DNA of 64,000 nucleotides, taken from Sycobia sp. Sy_11 (Eukaryota; Arthropoda; Insecta; Hymenoptera; Epichrysomallidae). Location of the stretch: positions 2,964,501 through 3,028,500 of the forward strand of contig JACCIC010000037.1 in NCBI GenBank assembly GCA_018907035.1, written 5' to 3'. The translations under genes were made by a program, and so were the position numbers. Below are positions 60,667 to 64,000 of the stretch, piece by piece (position 1 is the stretch's first letter; every line of letters starts with the position of its first letter). The notes below the pieces were generated by a model. That model saw only the letters and a program-made list of their open reading frames with translations, had not been told where the DNA came from and ran no database searches.

Positions 60667-63600
60667 AGATAAAATAGTCTGCGAAGTATGACCTTTTTGA
60701 AGTCGACGCTGCTTTGAAGCAGTTTTTAAACGAAAGCGACGATAGGTAAATTATCTATAGGAATATAAATTTATACATAAATTACTTTTTAGATAGATAT
60801 CATTCAACTATTTAAGAAATCCATTCAATTATTATTTTGGGCGAGTCCGGAATGGGGGATGATAGTGATTTTATATTACTCTCGTTGAAATTCTAAAAAT
60901 TATTCTTTAATGCAATGCAGTCAAAATATAGCGGACGTTTATGACTTTCAAACATTATTTAATTGACTGTTTATACTCTTCGAAATTTCTAATTTAGAAA
61001 TTCCCCTTGAATATTTAACAAAAAGAACCTCTGTTTTACTGCTACCACGCTTTTTTTTATTCTTTAAAATTCATTTAAAATTTTTTTAAATCAATAAATT
61101 CTACAATTGACCCTTGCCATTGAATAAATTAACTTAAATTTAGTACACTAAATATTTTCATCGTTGAAAACTTAAGATTAGTTTCTCCTTTTTAAATTAA
61201 TATTTAGTAATGGAAATTAATAATATATTTTAACAGCAAAAATTAAATTCAATATTTCCATTCAAACTAATTTACTATTTATCTATATATATTCCTTTTA
61301 ACTAGTCCAAAATCAATATAATTGTGATGTTTTACGTTTTACTGAAGTCATAATTTAGTATATGAGTAATAAAATAGCTATTTTTTATATACATAAATTT
61401 CAAAATCTCGACTCTGTCATAGTTGACGATGCGTGTTCTATAGTTTTTATTAGCCAAAACTGCTGTGAACTTTATTTAGGTAAATCTATCTTTTGCAGTT
61501 AGCTAAAAATTTTGCAAAAATTCTGTACAAACTGTGCGTATGCTAATAACTTACGCAGTTTGAATATCTAATAATAGTGATATGGCAATTTAAAAAATTT
61601 AAAATGTAACACAGAGACACACACGAGTAATAAAAGAATGTTAGATAAATTTAATAAAGAATGCTGGTTTGATAAGATAAATTTCTTTTATAATAATAAA
61701 TTTATTCCTCTTACTTGATAAAAAATTTGCTATTTACGTAAAATTTATTTCTTGAATTGCTAATAAAAAATAGAAGGTTTGTCATTAGCTAGCTCTGTTT
61801 TATTAACATTTTTTGGCTCTGTATAATTATGCATTGCAAATATTGAGTTGTGTTTAGAATTTACAACCTTAAAAGAAAATAATCAAATTATATTCTTGAA
61901 GTAAAATATTTTCTTAATATAATTTTCTAAAATATCTAAAATAGATAGTAGGTTAGTATTTTATTGTTATAGAAATTTAAGCAATTATTAATAAAGTTAA
62001 TCTTTAGAGTCTTGTAACGTATTTATTGAATTTTTTATTAATAATAAAAGTTGGAGCTTGAATTCATTTTATTTCTCTCTTGATATGAACACGACGAAAT
62101 TATACTATATGTTACATCAACTGGACTAATTTCACAATGGACTATAATATGTACTACAATGAGGCATACAAACTACCCTCTTGCCATATAAATTTTCGCT
62201 TTAGCATTTTACTTCATTCCTTCCTCTTACACAGAAGTTTCTTGGTACATTAGAATTGTTTTCGAAAATTGTTATATCTTCGGTTTGCAAAGGTGTTTGT
62301 GATTCCATTTCATATGAAAGGTATGAAATTCATTGTCTTTTATTTGAGATTTAGTAGAACTTCAAATAATGATAATTAGAAAAATGAAAAAAATTCGATA
62401 CGATAACGTATATGAAGAATCTACGCCTATTGCTTTGAGTAACTGCTTGTATCATGTATAATCAATAGCATATAATTTTGCGATATGAATCAGAACAGAT
62501 ATCTTATTCTTTATATCAAATATATGGCTTTATGGCCAATCGTACGACAAGATAAGAACAATAAAGCGTGAATAATCATAACTTTATTGCCATACCATAT
62601 TCTCAGGCTTCTGTGATACATTTTTCTATTTCCCATGATTTTATTGCATATCCATAAAAATATGTGTATCATAATACAAATATAGTCACATTTTTATTAA
62701 CTTCGCCATGTGATTGTTTTTCTATCCTCAAAAGTATAGAATTCTGTTTTCTATTGATGATCTAAATCCTCATTTCTTTTATATAGAAATTTTCGAATAC
62801 GAAAGTTTCCACTTTGTTAATTTACATGTATACGTAACAAAATTATTGTGCAAAAAATAGCGAAAAGTTCTTCTTATTTTTATTTTACTTTTTGTGAAAA
62901 GGTTCTATTTACTTTCTAAAGGGTTCTATTCCTAAACGGAGCGGAAAATGGCACTGTGTGCTAGATCAGTAGCCATCACGGATGAACGAATCCAGCAACA
63001 AAAAAATTCAATGTTGTTTTCGCTATTTATCGGAATCATCTCATTTTCTAGGGGAAACTGTACGAACTATCGATCTTACAAGCTCATGAATAATTTAATT
63101 CCCTAGTATTTGATTTTAGTGAACATTGTTTTTCCACGAGAAAAAAATTAAATCAGCGCCTACACTACATATAATTTCTATTATATATACTGGGTAATAT
63201 TTACTTTATCTAAAAAGGAGATACGAATATATATGCTATTATATATTTATGTAAAACAAACCATTAATTGTTGACCTATCCAAAGTACAAATTTAATATT
63301 GAATATTGATTTATACTTTTTTCCAAAATTTTGGATTGCATGCCATTTATAAAATTACTAGTCCCTTTTGAGGCAATGAATAATTATATATATAATTTAG
63401 AAAGTTCAAGTTGAACTTTGCTCATTTTCATACTGGCATGAAACATTCGCCAAAAATAGAAAAAACTTTTTGTTACAATATTCACTCAAGTCAAAGACAG
63501 TAACCAACTAACCTTTTTTCCAACATAATATTTAGCAACGAATATTTAAAATAGATTTATTTATTACTATATTACTTATTATATATTTATGAAAATAAGC

Positions 63601-64000
63601 AATTAATTTATACTTATCGGAAAGCTTAATAATATTATTTTTTGACTAGTTCTGAGATTTTTTATTTGTAGAAAAGAGGCAGTTCAACAAAATTATTTTA
63701 AATATTTAAGGTCGAATAGAAAATGAATATATTATATTTGAACAAGATATAACAAACATTTTTCATATATATTAAGGTATTCTATAAAAAAGCAGAAAAA
63801 TTGAGCACATACATATGCTAATTTGCTGATATATGCTTAATCACATTCAGAGAAAAAACTTAATCAAATAGCGTCTATTTTCTTCCATAATTAATAATTA
63901 TAAAATTGTTTAATTTAAACAAAGATCAGATAAGAGTAAAAATATACAAAATAACATATTTATTCCTATGTTAGTCATAATCTGACGCGATTTATTTTTC
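60667..64000. other. AT-rich DNA, no gene recognised
   Basis: No frame of 60 codons or more, no repeat array and no element was recognised to the right end of the window. Confidence 0.65.

Overview
The window looks like nuclear DNA from an insect, most likely a hymenopteran such as an ant or wasp. This is inferred from the very AT-rich background, the many long (TA)n arrays, sharply bounded CpG-rich patches with (CT)n and GGCGC-type repeats, old mariner and RNase-H-bearing LINE copies, and an intron-rich gene for an insect-type G-protein coupled receptor (GPCR). No bacterial operon, CRISPR array, rRNA or convincing tRNA was seen.

The one host gene I can support is a class A (rhodopsin-family) GPCR on the minus strand, spread over at least 25 kb. 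Five exons join in phase. Running 5' to 3' (right to left in the window) they are a small exon for extracellular loop 1 and the start of TM3 (47627-47702), TM3-DRY-TM4 (47262-47441), extracellular loop 2 (37327-37436), TM5 and part of intracellular loop 3 (34054-34212), and the rest of loop 3 plus TM6 (22694-22885). The first exons (N-terminus, TM1, TM2) and the last (TM7, C-tail) were not found and may lie outside the window. Introns of 9.8, 3.1 and 11.2 kb hold microsatellites and several GC-rich, CpG-rich patches but no other recognisable gene.

The rest is mobile-element debris and unassigned AT-rich DNA. A decayed plus-strand non-LTR retrotransposon with endonuclease, reverse transcriptase, RNase H and CCHC knuckle lies at about 7.0-10.4 kb. 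Two independently decayed plus-strand mariner transposons lie at about 52.0-52.7 kb and 59.3-60.0 kb. The region 60.23-60.58 kb holds a diverged roughly 60-bp tandem repeat of five direct units followed by one inverted unit. About 25 (TA)n arrays, plus (CT)n, (GA)n, (CA)n and (CG)n tracts, are scattered throughout.

Layout: 1-7.0 kb unassigned, with GC islands at 2.9-3.1 and 4.3-5.3 kb; 7.0-10.4 kb LINE; 10.4-22.7 kb gene-poor; 22.7-47.7 kb GPCR; 47.7-64 kb gene-poor with two mariners, GC islands at 55.6-56.4 kb and the 60-bp repeat array.
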